A DNA stretch of 9,995 nt. Source: Ruminococcaceae bacterium UBA4306 (GTDB taxonomy: Bacteria > Bacillota > Clostridia > Oscillospirales > Acutalibacteraceae). The notes under the pieces were generated by a model, which was not told where the DNA came from, made no database searches, and was given only the letters and a program-made list of their open reading frames with translations. The stretch's first letter is position 1. Each line of letters starts with the position of its first letter. The stretch spans positions 5,523 through 15,517 of the forward strand of contig DGUQ01000003.1 in NCBI GenBank assembly GCA_002394725.1, in the 5' to 3' direction. Of this stretch, positions 1 to 7,171 are shown piece by piece. The position numbers and the translations under genes are program-made.

Positions 1-342
1 TGCGTCGGCGGCAACGGGTCCCCCATTGCGATCGAGCAGATCATCGACGTCATCCGTCCCGAGGGCACGATCTCCATCCTCGGCGTGAGCGAATACCCCG
101 TGCCGATCAACACACGCATGATCCTTGAGAAGGGTCTGCGTCTCTTCGGCACCAGCCGATCGGGCAGGGTCGATTTTCAGCGCACGGTCGAGCTGTACCG
201 CGAATATCCCGAGATTCCGATCCACCTGAGCCGCTTGGTCAGCCATATCGTGGAGGTCAACCAATACGCCGATATCAAAGAGGCGTTCGAGGTCGATATC
301 AAAAAGGCATTCGGCAAAACGATTATGCATTGGAATATATAA
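1..342 (+). CDS. tarJ: Ribitol-5-phosphate (ribulose-5-phosphate reductase) dehydrogenase, TarJ-like, 3' end
   Basis: The reading frame is open from base 1 to the TAA at 340-342 and gives the last 113 residues of a zinc-type (MDR) dehydrogenase; the 5' part lies outside the window. The stretch around GVSEYPVPINTRMILEKGL, then GTSRSG and a C-terminal AFGKTIMHW, closely matches what I remember of TarJ from wall teichoic acid gene sets, down to the length after the Rossmann fold. TarJ reduces ribulose 5-phosphate to ribitol 5-phosphate with NADPH in the cytoplasm, and TarI then makes CDP-ribitol for teichoic acid or capsule. An internal GTG at 85 is not a real start, because homology runs upstream of it. 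TarI would be expected just upstream, but cannot be seen. Other ribitol or sorbitol dehydrogenases are the alternative. The family is secure and the substrate is inferred. Confidence 0.85.
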   Translation, partial: CVGGNGSPIAIEQIIDVIRPEGTISILGVSEYPVPINTRMILEKGLRLFGTSRSGRVDFQRTVELYREYPEIPIHLSRLVSHIVEVNQYADIKEAFEVDIKKAFGKTIMHWNI

Positions 343-389
343 AAAGGCTCCCTTTCCTAAGGGAGCTGTCAGCAAAGCTGACTGAGGGT
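343..389. repeat. Tandem double-hairpin intergenic element after tarJ
   Basis: Two perfect hairpins stand side by side directly after the tarJ stop. The first has stem GCTCCCTT/AAGGGAGC (347-354 with 359-366, loop TCCT). The second has stem GTCAGC/GCTGAC (368-373 with 377-382, loop AAA) and is followed by TGAGGG. I recall the scheme GGCTCCC...GGGAGCTGTC..GAC TGAGGG as a widely dispersed repeat in gut Clostridia, but did not search for it. Read on the minus strand, the first hairpin is followed by CTTTTTATAT, so it could also stop transcription arriving from the groEL side. On the plus strand there is no good U-tract. The sequence 390-426 between this element and the next repeat shows nothing recognisable. 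Confidence 0.6.
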
Positions 390-426
390 TTATCAAATCA
401 ATCATACAAGCACAGAATTATGTCGA

Positions 427-657
427 GTAGGGTACGGCGCTTGCGACGTACCGCATATCTGAAACGTATATTTCCTATCTAATGTTTTTTGATCAATGTA
501 ACGCCCGTCATTCTCGGTACGTCATAAATGCCGTACCCTACAGAGAAACTACCTGCCATACATATAGTCGTTTCACCAAACTTTTCGGGAGGAGCAAGCC
601 CCTCCCCTACATACCCTTGTGGGTCATCGGACACGCGTGTCCAAGCCCCTCCCCTAC
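427..657. repeat. Composite palindromic repeat, copy 1 (GTAGGG-ended modules)
   Basis: This fills most of the 377-bp gene-free gap between the converging tarJ and groEL. A left module (427-455, GTAGGGTACGGC...GACGTACCGC) and its inverted partner (515-541, ending GCCGTACCCTAC) bound a 59-bp AT-rich core. They match at 23 of 27 positions when one is reverse-complemented, including 12 identical terminal bases. A second module type follows: a GGGAGGAGC/GCCCCTCCC palindrome ending CCCTAC at 586-610. Next come a small hairpin ACCC-TTGT-GGGT (613-624), the perfect palindrome GGACACGCGTGTCC (629-642) and a further AAGCCCCTCCCCTAC (643-657). Related pieces occur at 5389-5527 and 8112-8214. There is no transposase and no clear target-site duplication. 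The short reading frames across this block are translations of the repeat and are not called as genes. Confidence 0.75.
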
Positions 658-666
658 ACTTATAAC

Positions 667-711
667 AAAAGCTCACTATGAACACAGTTCACAGTGAGCT
701 TTCTTTTATTT
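667..711. terminator. Bidirectional intrinsic terminator between tarJ and groEL
   Basis: A long hairpin pairs AAAGCTCACT (668-677) with AGTGAGCTTT (693-702). Inside it, GAAC (680-683) pairs with GTTC (687-690). On the plus strand it is followed by a T-rich run (TTCTTTTATTTTT). On the minus strand it starts 17 bases after the groEL stop and is followed by CTTTTGTTAT. It therefore plausibly ends both converging transcripts, with the better tail on the plus strand. Confidence 0.8.
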
Positions 712-719
712 TTCGATTA

Positions 720-2348
<1,629 letters not shown>

Positions 2349-2363
2349 TCATTTACCTCCCAA

Positions 2364-2648
2364 TTATTCTACAATAGCGAGAATATCGCTCTGGCGAACG
2401 ATGGTGTAATCCTCGCCGTCGACCTTGACGTCGGTGCCTGCGTACTTGGAAGCGATCACCTTGTCGCCTACCTTGACGGTCATCTTGACCTCGTTGCCGT
2501 CGACAACGCCGCCGGGGCCTACCGCGACAACATTCGCGTACTGGGGCTTTTCCTGAGCGGCAGTGGACAGGACGATACCGGAAGCAGTGGTCTCCTCCGC
2601 CTCGTCGAGCTTGAGAACTACCTTATCGAGTAAGGGTTTGATGGTCAT
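2364..2648 (-). CDS. groES: Co-chaperonin GroES (Cpn10)
   Basis: This 94-residue protein starts [13 protein letters not shown], the usual GroES opening, and has normal family length. GroES forms the seven-fold lid that closes the GroEL chamber and triggers ATP-driven folding. The mobile loop that contacts GroEL is seen as [10 protein letters not shown] near residues 17-27, followed by the conserved VVAVGPGG and [16 protein letters not shown] segments and a C-terminal DILAIVE. The frame is open a further 29 codons upstream, but those codons match nothing in the family and run into the CIRCE operator. The chosen ATG has a good GAAGGAGG site seven bases ahead. It is the first gene of a groES-groEL operon. 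Confidence 0.98.
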   Translation of the reverse strand: MTIKPLLDKVVLKLDEAEETTASGIVLSTAAQEKPQYANVVAVGPGGVVDGNEVKMTVKVGDKVIASKYAGTDVKVDGEDYTIVRQSDILAIVE

Positions 2649-2728
2649 ATCTATTCCTCCTTCAATAAATACAAAAAGTTGTTGCAAAGCCTTCGTGACT
2701 CCTGCAATCACAACCGGATATCGGTTGT

Positions 2729-2755
2729 TTAGCACTCTTTATCCCCGAGTGCTAA
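2729..2755 (-). promoter_or_regulatory. CIRCE operator (HrcA repressor site)
   Basis: A perfect inverted repeat TTAGCACTC-N9-GAGTGCTAA, identical to the CIRCE consensus, lies upstream of groES. HrcA bound here represses the operon until heat shock occupies GroEL and HrcA loses activity. The operator covers the predicted transcription start (about 2753), the standard arrangement for blocking RNA polymerase. hrcA itself is not in the window; in this phylum it is normally with grpE-dnaK-dnaJ. Confidence 0.97.
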
Positions 2756-2759
2756 ACCT

Positions 2760-2788
2760 ATTGTAAACCATAACTTGGAAAAAATCAA
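2760..2788 (-). promoter_or_regulatory. Sigma-A promoter of groES-groEL
   Basis: On the minus strand, TTGATT (-35, 2783-2788) and TACAAT (-10, 2760-2765) are separated by exactly 17 bases. The predicted start falls inside the CIRCE operator, so the leader is about 105 nt. The combination indicates sigma-A transcription with HrcA repression and no need for a heat-shock sigma factor. Confidence 0.85.
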
Positions 2789-2832
2789 GGGGGTTTTTGC
2801 GATTTCATAAAAAGTTAATAATTCCCACACGC

Positions 2833-2863
2833 AAAAACACCGCCTGTATGAACAGACGGTGTT
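2833..2863 (-). terminator. Intrinsic terminator of the substrate-binding protein gene
   Basis: On the minus strand a 12-bp stem (AACACCGTCTGT with ACAGGCGGTGTT, one G-U pair, four-base loop) is followed directly by five T residues counting the stem end. It begins about 10 bases after the stop codon at 2873, which isolates that gene from the groES promoter downstream. Confidence 0.88.
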
Positions 2864-2872
2864 GTGTGCATC

Positions 2873-4012
2873 TTATTCAGCCGTTGTATCGGCAGGAGCC
2901 TGCGCCTTTGATACAGAAGCCGGTTTTGTTTCAGCAGGCGGCTCGGTGGGCTTTGTCCACATCTCGACCTCTCCCAGCGCGGTAGCCGGGATCTCGAGAG
3001 CGAGCTTATCACGCACCTCGGCGTTGACCATATTGGTGCAGTCATGCTTATACGCAACGGGCAGAGTGGATACCTTCGCGTGCTCAAACAGGATGTTATG
3101 CACCATATCGGCGGCCTTTCTGCCGATGGACTCATAGTTGATCACGCTGGTAGCCAGCGCCCCCTGCGCGAGAATCGATTCATCGCCGCAGAAAACGGGG
3201 ATCTTGTTCTCATGCGAGAAGGTGATGATCGACTCGATATTCGCGTACAGGAACTTATCGACCGGGATATAGACGGTCTCGGTTTTGGCGTCCTTGATCT
3301 TATCAAGCGCTTTCTCAAGCGAATCCTTGTCGTCGATCGTGTACTGCGTGCAGGTCAGACCGATCCTTTCCGCCTCGCGCGCGGCGACGATCCCCTGCTC
3401 GACCGCGTCGGGATCGGTACCGCTGTAAAGCGCGGCTACGGTCTTAGCCTTGGGCATCAGCGTCTTGATCAGGTCGATCTGCTCAAAGCAGGGGGTGTAG
3501 CTCGAAACGCCGGTGACATTGCCGCCGGGCACCTCATTGCTCTCCACCAGACCGATCACATCGGGGCTGTTGACCGCCGCGAACACGACAGGCTTATCCT
3601 TAGTCAGCTCAGCCGCGGTCTCGGACGCGAATCGTCCGACGGTATACAGCAGATCACAGCCGCCGTCGAGCAGCTCTTTGATCTTGGTGCGGCACAGCTC
3701 CTCGTTATCCTCCACGACATAGGTGACGTCGATATTGCCCAGCAAATTGCGCTCATCCAGCTCGAGCATAAAGCCGCTGTAGCAATCCTTACTGGCGCTG
3801 CCCAGACCCGTCTGGACGATGCCGACCTTGTAATGCTCACCGTAGATCGTCTCGGCAACCTGCGCGCCCGATACGGCGGAGTCACTTGTCGCTTCGTTAT
3901 TATCATTCTCATTCTTGTTCTTGACAACCATTCTGACAGCGAGGAACGCAATGCCCGCAATCACAATGACCAGCAAGATACTCAGTAAAACAATAGGAAT
4001 CCGTTTCTTCAT
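2873..4012 (-). CDS. TrpX-like ABC transporter substrate-binding protein, membrane-anchored
   Basis: The 379-residue protein starts with MKKR and a hydrophobic segment (about residues 5-30), then an acidic/Asn-rich spacer and a periplasmic-binding-type fold of the 'ABC transporter substrate binding protein' (TrpX/YtxH-neighbour, PF04392-like) kind. Family marks are KVGIVQTGLGSAS (62-74), CDLLYTVG (119-126), KPVVFAAVNSPD (140-151), GNVTGVSSY (164-172), and GALATSVINYESIGRKAADM (284-303). It should bind a small ligand outside the membrane. Odd points: no lipobox cysteine follows the hydrophobic segment, so it looks like an uncleaved anchor rather than a lipoprotein. The HPxLD-type segment common in TrpX is replaced by GSASKD. 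The C-terminus is a Pro/Ala/Thr-rich tail (about 353-379). No permease or ATPase gene adjoins it. An AGGAGG site lies 5 bases before the ATG. The ligand is unknown; aromatic amino acids are only the family precedent. Confidence 0.82.
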   Translation of the reverse strand: MKKRIPIVLLSILLVIVIAGIAFLAVRMVVKNKNENDNNEATSDSAVSGAQVAETIYGEHYKVGIVQTGLGSASKDCYSGFMLELDERNLLGNIDVTYVVEDNEELCRTKIKELLDGGCDLLYTVGRFASETAAELTKDKPVVFAAVNSPDVIGLVESNEVPGGNVTGVSSYTPCFEQIDLIKTLMPKAKTVAALYSGTDPDAVEQGIVAAREAERIGLTCTQYTIDDKDSLEKALDKIKDAKTETVYIPVDKFLYANIESIITFSHENKIPVFCGDESILAQGALATSVINYESIGRKAADMVHNILFEHAKVSTLPVAYKHDCTNMVNAEVRDKLALEIPATALGEVEMWTKPTEPPAETKPASVSKAQAPADTTAE

Positions 4013-4130
4013 GGTAGCCTCCTGATACGATCTTCAAGCAATATGGTACAAACAACGCCTTTTCTTGCTAAAAAAAGATTGTATGACGGTATCAAACCGC
4101 CGAAGTGAAACTGCTTTCTATTATTGGTAA

Positions 4131-4159
4131 ATTATACCTTATTATCGAAGAAAAGTCAA
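4131..4159 (-). promoter_or_regulatory. Strong sigma-A promoter of the substrate-binding protein gene
   Basis: TTGACT (4154-4159) and TATAAT (4131-4136) on the minus strand have a 17-base spacer, close to consensus. The predicted start is near 4124, leaving a leader of about 110 nt. That leader holds a 6-bp hairpin (GGCGGT/ACCGTC, 4085-4101) and, eight bases later, a run of seven T residues (4070-4076). No known riboswitch is recognisable. The promoter lies just after the rlmL stop, so the two genes are separate units. Confidence 0.85.
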
Positions 4160-4188
4160 ATGAAGGCAATTATATTTCTATATAAGAA

Positions 4189-5298
4189 TTATTTGTAGTA
4201 TTGATACACCTGACACTTCAAGGTGCCGTTATAGAGCTTGCGGCGCTTGTCGGCTGCTCTGCCGAAAAGAGATTCAAATCGCTCATCGGGGGAAATAATA
4301 GTATAGGAATGAAACGGCTTTTTCTCGAACTTCTCCCCCATTATCCGGTACAGTTGATGTGCCTGCTCGATATCGAGCAGCCGCTCACCATAAGGCGGAT
4401 TGGTGATCACGCTCACACGTTCAAAGCTGTCGGTATAATCACGAATATCACGCTTCTCAAAGCATATCCTGTCGCTCACTCTCGCCAGCTGAGCGTTATG
4501 GCGCGCAAGCTCCAAGGAGGCGTCGTCGATATCGTAGCCATATCCCATGAACGCCGCGTCAGTGCGCTCTTCCTCTCGCGCGCGCTGCCGCTCTCTCCCG
4601 ATGACGGCAGGGTCGATCTGCGACCATGCTTCAAAGGCGAAGGAACGGTCGATGCCGGGCATGATGTTCATCGCCTTTCGGGCGGCTTCGATGACGATCG
4701 TGCCGCTGCCGCAGAACGGATCGACTACGGTATGATCCCTGCGCACACGGGACAGCTCGACCATCGCGGCGGCGAGGGTCTCCTTCATCGGTGCTTCGTT
4801 CGACAAGGCGCGGTAGCCGCGTTTATTCAGCGCCGCTCCTGTGGTGTCCAGATAGACGCTGACGCGGTTCTTGAAGATGCGGAACTGGATCTGATGCACG
4901 CCTCCGTCCTCCTCGAACCACGAGGTACGGTAACGCTCCCTGAGCTTTTCGACGACCGCTTTTTTGATAATCTTCTGGCATGCCGGAATGGAGTTGAGCT
5001 GTGAGCTCAGACTGCTGCCCTTAACGGGGAACGCGTCACGCTCACCGATATAGGCGCTCCAATCTGCGGCTTTCACACCCTCAAATAGTGCGTCAAAATC
5101 CTGCGCGTCAAACTCCGCCATCAGGATGAACACCCTCGCGCACAGGCTCGAACAGAGATTGGCGCGCACCAGAGTGCTTTGATCGCCCGAGAACAGCACC
5201 CTGCCGTTTTCGGCACGGACGTCGGATATTCCTTTGAATTTTAAATCGTTGGCGGCAAGCCCTTCCAGCCCCAACAGGCAGGGCGCGGCAAACTGCAT
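4189..5298 (-). CDS. rlmL: THUMP-domain 23S rRNA (guanine-N2) methyltransferase, RlmL/YpsC type
   Basis: This 369-residue protein has the order of the monofunctional RlmL/YpsC family: an N-terminal ferredoxin-like part and THUMP RNA-binding region (about residues 1-155) followed by a Rossmann-type methyltransferase. VDPFCGSGT (192-200) is the SAM-binding motif I, GYGYDIDD near 252-259 is the acidic motif II, and NPPYGERL (300-307) is the catalytic N/DPPY motif of exocyclic-amino methylases. The expected reaction is SAM-dependent m2G formation at the position equivalent to E. coli 23S G2445. Bacillus YpsC is similar in size; E. coli RlmL carries an extra RlmK domain, absent here. The start has an excellent AAAGGAGGTTGATC site. 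Exact target base is by family inference; a tRNA m2G methylase such as TrmN is the less likely alternative. The 3' flank shows no convincing terminator. Confidence 0.9.
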   Translation of the reverse strand: MQFAAPCLLGLEGLAANDLKFKGISDVRAENGRVLFSGDQSTLVRANLCSSLCARVFILMAEFDAQDFDALFEGVKAADWSAYIGERDAFPVKGSSLSSQLNSIPACQKIIKKAVVEKLRERYRTSWFEEDGGVHQIQFRIFKNRVSVYLDTTGAALNKRGYRALSNEAPMKETLAAAMVELSRVRRDHTVVDPFCGSGTIVIEAARKAMNIMPGIDRSFAFEAWSQIDPAVIGRERQRAREEERTDAAFMGYGYDIDDASLELARHNAQLARVSDRICFEKRDIRDYTDSFERVSVITNPPYGERLLDIEQAHQLYRIMGEKFEKKPFHSYTIISPDERFESLFGRAADKRRKLYNGTLKCQVYQYYK

Positions 5299-5324
5299 AG
5301 GATCAACCTCCTTTTATCAAGTCC

Positions 5325-5353
5325 ATTATAGCACGGAAACTGCCTTTCGGCAA
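5325..5353 (-). promoter_or_regulatory. Sigma-A promoter of rlmL
   Basis: TTGCCG (5348-5353) and a perfect TATAAT (5325-5330) on the minus strand are 17 bases apart. The predicted start is near 5318, giving a leader of about 20 nt that contains only the ribosome-binding site. Confidence 0.75.
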
Positions 5354-5388
5354 CGAAGAATCCTGTAGCGAACCGGTTTCAGAAAATT

Positions 5389-5527
5389 GTAGGGTACGGC
5401 GCTTGTCGACGTACCGCAACGAAGCATTATGCAACGAATTCTAACGGTCGAGGATACGAAACATTTCCTCATTGGACATGTTGTTTAACCAACGCCCTGC
5501 CGCGGGAGGAGCAAGCCCCTCCCCTAC
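5389..5527. repeat. Composite palindromic repeat, copy 2
   Basis: This lies in the 374-bp gap between the rlmL start and the hpf 3' end. The left end (5389-5418) is GTAGGGTACGGCGCTTG...GACGTACCGCA, one base longer than the copy at 427-455 and otherwise nearly identical. The right end (5503-5527) is base-for-base identical to the 25-bp GGGAGGAGC/GCCCCTCCC palindrome at 586-610. The ends thus read GTAGGG...CCCTAC in opposite orientation around an 84-bp core. The core begins with an imperfect CGAAGCATTATGCAACG (5420-5436) that reappears inverted, one base shorter, in copy 3 (8147-8162). The rest of the gap holds a hairpin at 5547-5574, a weak inverted repeat GGGAAG/CTTCCC (5581-5606), and nothing else recognisable. 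Confidence 0.75.
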
Positions 5528-5546
5528 GATAAGCGTTACATAACGA

Positions 5547-5574
5547 AAGCGGACAGCAGAAGCGCTGTCCGCTT
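5547..5574 (-). terminator. Probable terminator of the yabPQ-divIC-yabR-hpf operon
   Basis: A perfect 11-bp stem AAGCGGACAGC/GCTGTCCGCTT (5547-5557 with 5564-5574, six-base loop) lies about 100 bases after the hpf stop. On the minus strand the following bases are TCGTTATG, so the U-tract is poor; termination is likely but may be inefficient or assisted by the structured repeat just beyond. Confidence 0.55.
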
Positions 5575-5672
5575 GATTAGGGGAAGAACAAACGGTGCTC
5601 CTTCCCTATTCATTCATTCAAGATTGCATCCGCTATATAACTATTCCACAGCGTAGCAATGACACTGTCGGA

Positions 5673-6209
5673 TTATTCGCCGGCAGTCGGAACCAACAGA
5701 CCGTACTTGCCGTCATCACGCAGATAGACCACATTGACCTCGTTTGTCTCCGCGTTGGTGAACACATAGAACTTGTGACCGACCATGTTCATCTGCAGGA
5801 TCGCCTCGTCCACCGAGATCGGCTTGACGGGGATCTCCTTGGTGCGGACGATGGTATACTCCTCCTCTTCGATCTCGGGCTCCTGTTCGGGAGCGACCAG
5901 CTCCTCGAGAGAACCCTTTCTGAGGCGTTTCTCCAGCCTTGACTTATTCTTTCTCAGCTGACGACCGAGTACGTCGACACACTTATCTACAGCGTCATTC
6001 ATCTCAGGCATTGTCTTCTCAGCTCTGTAGACCATCGACTTGTCACGAATCGTGATCTCAACAGTCTGAGAGTTCTTGTCGACGGTGACGACAACAAACG
6101 CCTGAGCCTCATCGGAGAAGATCTTATCGAATTTTGAAAGCTTCTTCTCGACTCTCTGTTTGAAGTTGTCCCTAAGATTACACTTGCGTTCGGTGTAGGT
6201 AATCTTCAT
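5673..6209 (-). CDS. hpf: Ribosome hibernation promoting factor, long form
   Basis: The 178-residue product has the two parts of long HPF. The N-terminal S30AE domain (about 1-100) contains the basic helix RQLRKNKSRLEKRLRKG and binds the decoding region of the 30S subunit. An acidic linker (about 106-117) is followed by a C-terminal dimerisation domain (about 118-174) with the well-conserved VKPISVDEAILQMNMVGHKF and FTNAETNEVNVVYLR segments. Long HPF alone pairs 70S ribosomes into inactive 100S dimers in stationary phase or stress. The frame is open 25 codons further upstream, into yabR, but MKITYTERK is the family start and has a GGGAGG site six bases ahead. Only 22 bases separate it from yabR, so the two are probably co-transcribed, unlike in B. 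subtilis, where hpf lies elsewhere. Confidence 0.95.
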   Translation of the reverse strand: MKITYTERKCNLRDNFKQRVEKKLSKFDKIFSDEAQAFVVVTVDKNSQTVEITIRDKSMVYRAEKTMPEMNDAVDKCVDVLGRQLRKNKSRLEKRLRKGSLEELVAPEQEPEIEEEEYTIVRTKEIPVKPISVDEAILQMNMVGHKFYVFTNAETNEVNVVYLRDDGKYGLLVPTAGE

Positions 6210-6231
6210 AATAATGCCTCCCAGCAATAAT

Positions 6232-6720
6232 TTATTTACGACCGCCGCCGTTCCCGCGTCGGGAATAGCCGCGGCTCTCGCCACGTTTGAGGTCGGACAT
6301 CTTATCCTCGGAGGTGCGCTTGAACTTGCTCATCATGTCCTCAAAGGATCCGCCCGACGATGAGCTCTGCCACTCAAAGTCGCCCGGAGAGGTGACCGGC
6401 GGCGCAGGCTCATATTTTTTCCTCGGTTTTTGAGGCTCACGCGTCCGCGGCTTGCGGTTAGCCGCAGGCTTTTTGCCTTCATCTGCTTTTTCGAGCTGTT
6501 TCATCGACAGCGCGATCTTTCCGTCATCGGCAACAGAGATCACCTTGACCGTCACAGCCTGTCCGATCTTGAGGACGGATTTGATGTCCTCGATATAGGA
6601 ACGGGAGATCTCAGAGATATGGATCATTCCGCGAGAACCATCCTCGGTCTCTACAAACGCGCCGAAGTTGGTGATGCCTGTTACCTTTCCGTTTACGATT
6701 TCGCCTACACTCAATGCCAT
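6232..6720 (-). CDS. yabR: S1 RNA-binding domain protein YabR
   Basis: This is a 162-residue protein with one N-terminal S1 (OB-fold) domain (about 1-73), seen as GEIVNGKVTGITNFGAFVE, GMIHISEIS and GKIALSMK. A basic, Pro-rich linker (80-110) and a C-terminal part follow. The end, SFEDMMSKFKRTSEDKMSDLKR then a Gly/Arg tail, corresponds to the end of B. subtilis YabR, so the orthology rests on more than the S1 domain. YabR/CvfD-type proteins bind RNA or the ribosome and affect translation; the exact role is not settled. The linker and Gly-rich tail are longer than in the roughly 130-residue Bacillus protein. The Shine-Dalgarno GAGGGG is rather far (11 bases) from the ATG. Its position after divIC matches the Bacillus order. 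Confidence 0.92.
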   Translation of the reverse strand: MALSVGEIVNGKVTGITNFGAFVETEDGSRGMIHISEISRSYIEDIKSVLKIGQAVTVKVISVADDGKIALSMKQLEKADEGKKPAANRKPRTREPQKPRKKYEPAPPVTSPGDFEWQSSSSGGSFEDMMSKFKRTSEDKMSDLKRGESRGYSRRGNGGGRK

Positions 6721-6749
6721 TCAGATGTTTTCCCCTCAAATTATTTGCT

Positions 6750-6777
6750 GTTGCCGAGATCCCTCAGACACGGCAAC
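6750..6777 (-). other. Hairpin in the divIC-yabR gap
   Basis: GTTGCCG (6750-6756) and CGGCAAC (6771-6777) form a perfect 7-bp stem around a 14-base loop in the 70-base space between divIC and yabR. On the minus strand it is followed by AGCAAATAATTT rather than a U-run, so it is not a standard terminator. It could be an RNA-processing or stability element that sets the yabR-hpf level apart from divIC. Function is not shown. Confidence 0.4.
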
Positions 6778-6790
6778 GATCATGTAACTA

Positions 6791-7171
6791 TCAGTCACCG
6801 GCTACGTTGACAAATACCCTCTCGCCCTCTTTGATGTAGTCCAGATCATCTCGCGCGATCTGTTCCGCCAGTGAGGAGAAGTCGGAGTCTGTGCCGGTGG
6901 AATTATACAGTTTTTGGATGTCCTCGTTTTTGATCTCCTGTACCGTGATCTGCTCCTTTAATTCATCCAGCTCCGCCCTGCGTTCGCGGATCTGAGATTG
7001 GATGCCGATGATCGATACCATGGAGTAAATCAAAAACGCTACCGCAACCAAGGCGATCACAACGATCACAGGGCGTGAGAGAAATCTTCTACCCTCGCTC
7101 TGCGGCTCTTCTTCGCTGTCGCGTTTTCGCTTTGACGCGGTATGCGGTTTTTTGGTTTCTTTTTTGCTCAT
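6791..7171 (-). CDS. divIC: Cell division protein DivIC (FtsB-like septum initiator)
   Basis: The 126-residue product has the DivIC/FtsB plan: a charged cytoplasmic N-terminus (1-31), one transmembrane helix (about 34-56), an extracytoplasmic coiled coil (about 57-90; RERRAELDELKEQI and onward), and a conserved end ARDDLDYIKEGERVFV that matches the family's ARdylyikpGE motif. DivIC works with FtsL and DivIB/FtsQ to activate septal peptidoglycan synthesis. The frame is open 26 codons upstream, but the MSKKETKK start has an AAGGAT site seven bases ahead and a typical basic N-terminus. From this start the gene overlaps the end of yabQ by 83 bases in another frame. Position between yabQ and yabR matches B. 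subtilis. A sigma-A-like promoter inside yabQ (7281-7310) could supply it in growing cells. Confidence 0.92.
   Translation of the reverse strand: MSKKETKKPHTASKRKRDSEEEPQSEGRRFLSRPVIVVIALVAVAFLIYSMVSIIGIQSQIRERRAELDELKEQITVQEIKNEDIQKLYNSTGTDSDFSSLAEQIARDDLDYIKEGERVFVNVAGD

Noticed and set aside
427..657. CRISPR array
   Set aside because: The repeats are few, palindromic, unevenly spaced and in both orientations, without uniform spacers or cas genes.
479..697. Short open frames on both strands across the tarJ-groEL gap
   Set aside because: They translate the palindromic repeat modules and the terminator. I recall similar repeat-derived peptides among hypothetical proteins of gut Clostridia; neither has a credible ribosome-binding site.
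2649..2735. 29-codon N-terminal extension of GroES
   Set aside because: It would put the CIRCE operator in the coding region, has no ribosome-binding site, and the added residues are absent from GroES proteins.
3044..3988. 314-codon plus-strand frame opposite the substrate-binding protein
   Set aside because: It is antisense to a gene with clear family motifs, a signal anchor, promoter and terminator; no ribosome-binding site or recognisable domain.
4201..5004. 267-codon plus-strand frame opposite rlmL
   Set aside because: It mirrors the methyltransferase gene and has no family resemblance.
5578..5608. Possible fourth module of the repeat family (TAGGGGAAG...CTTCCCTA)
   Set aside because: It shares a general shape with the GTAGGG modules, but the caps differ and only about six bases pair, so chance cannot be excluded.
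6210..6284. 25-codon N-terminal extension of HPF overlapping yabR
   Set aside because: The Ala-rich extension is not in the family, and the internal ATG has a proper Shine-Dalgarno site.
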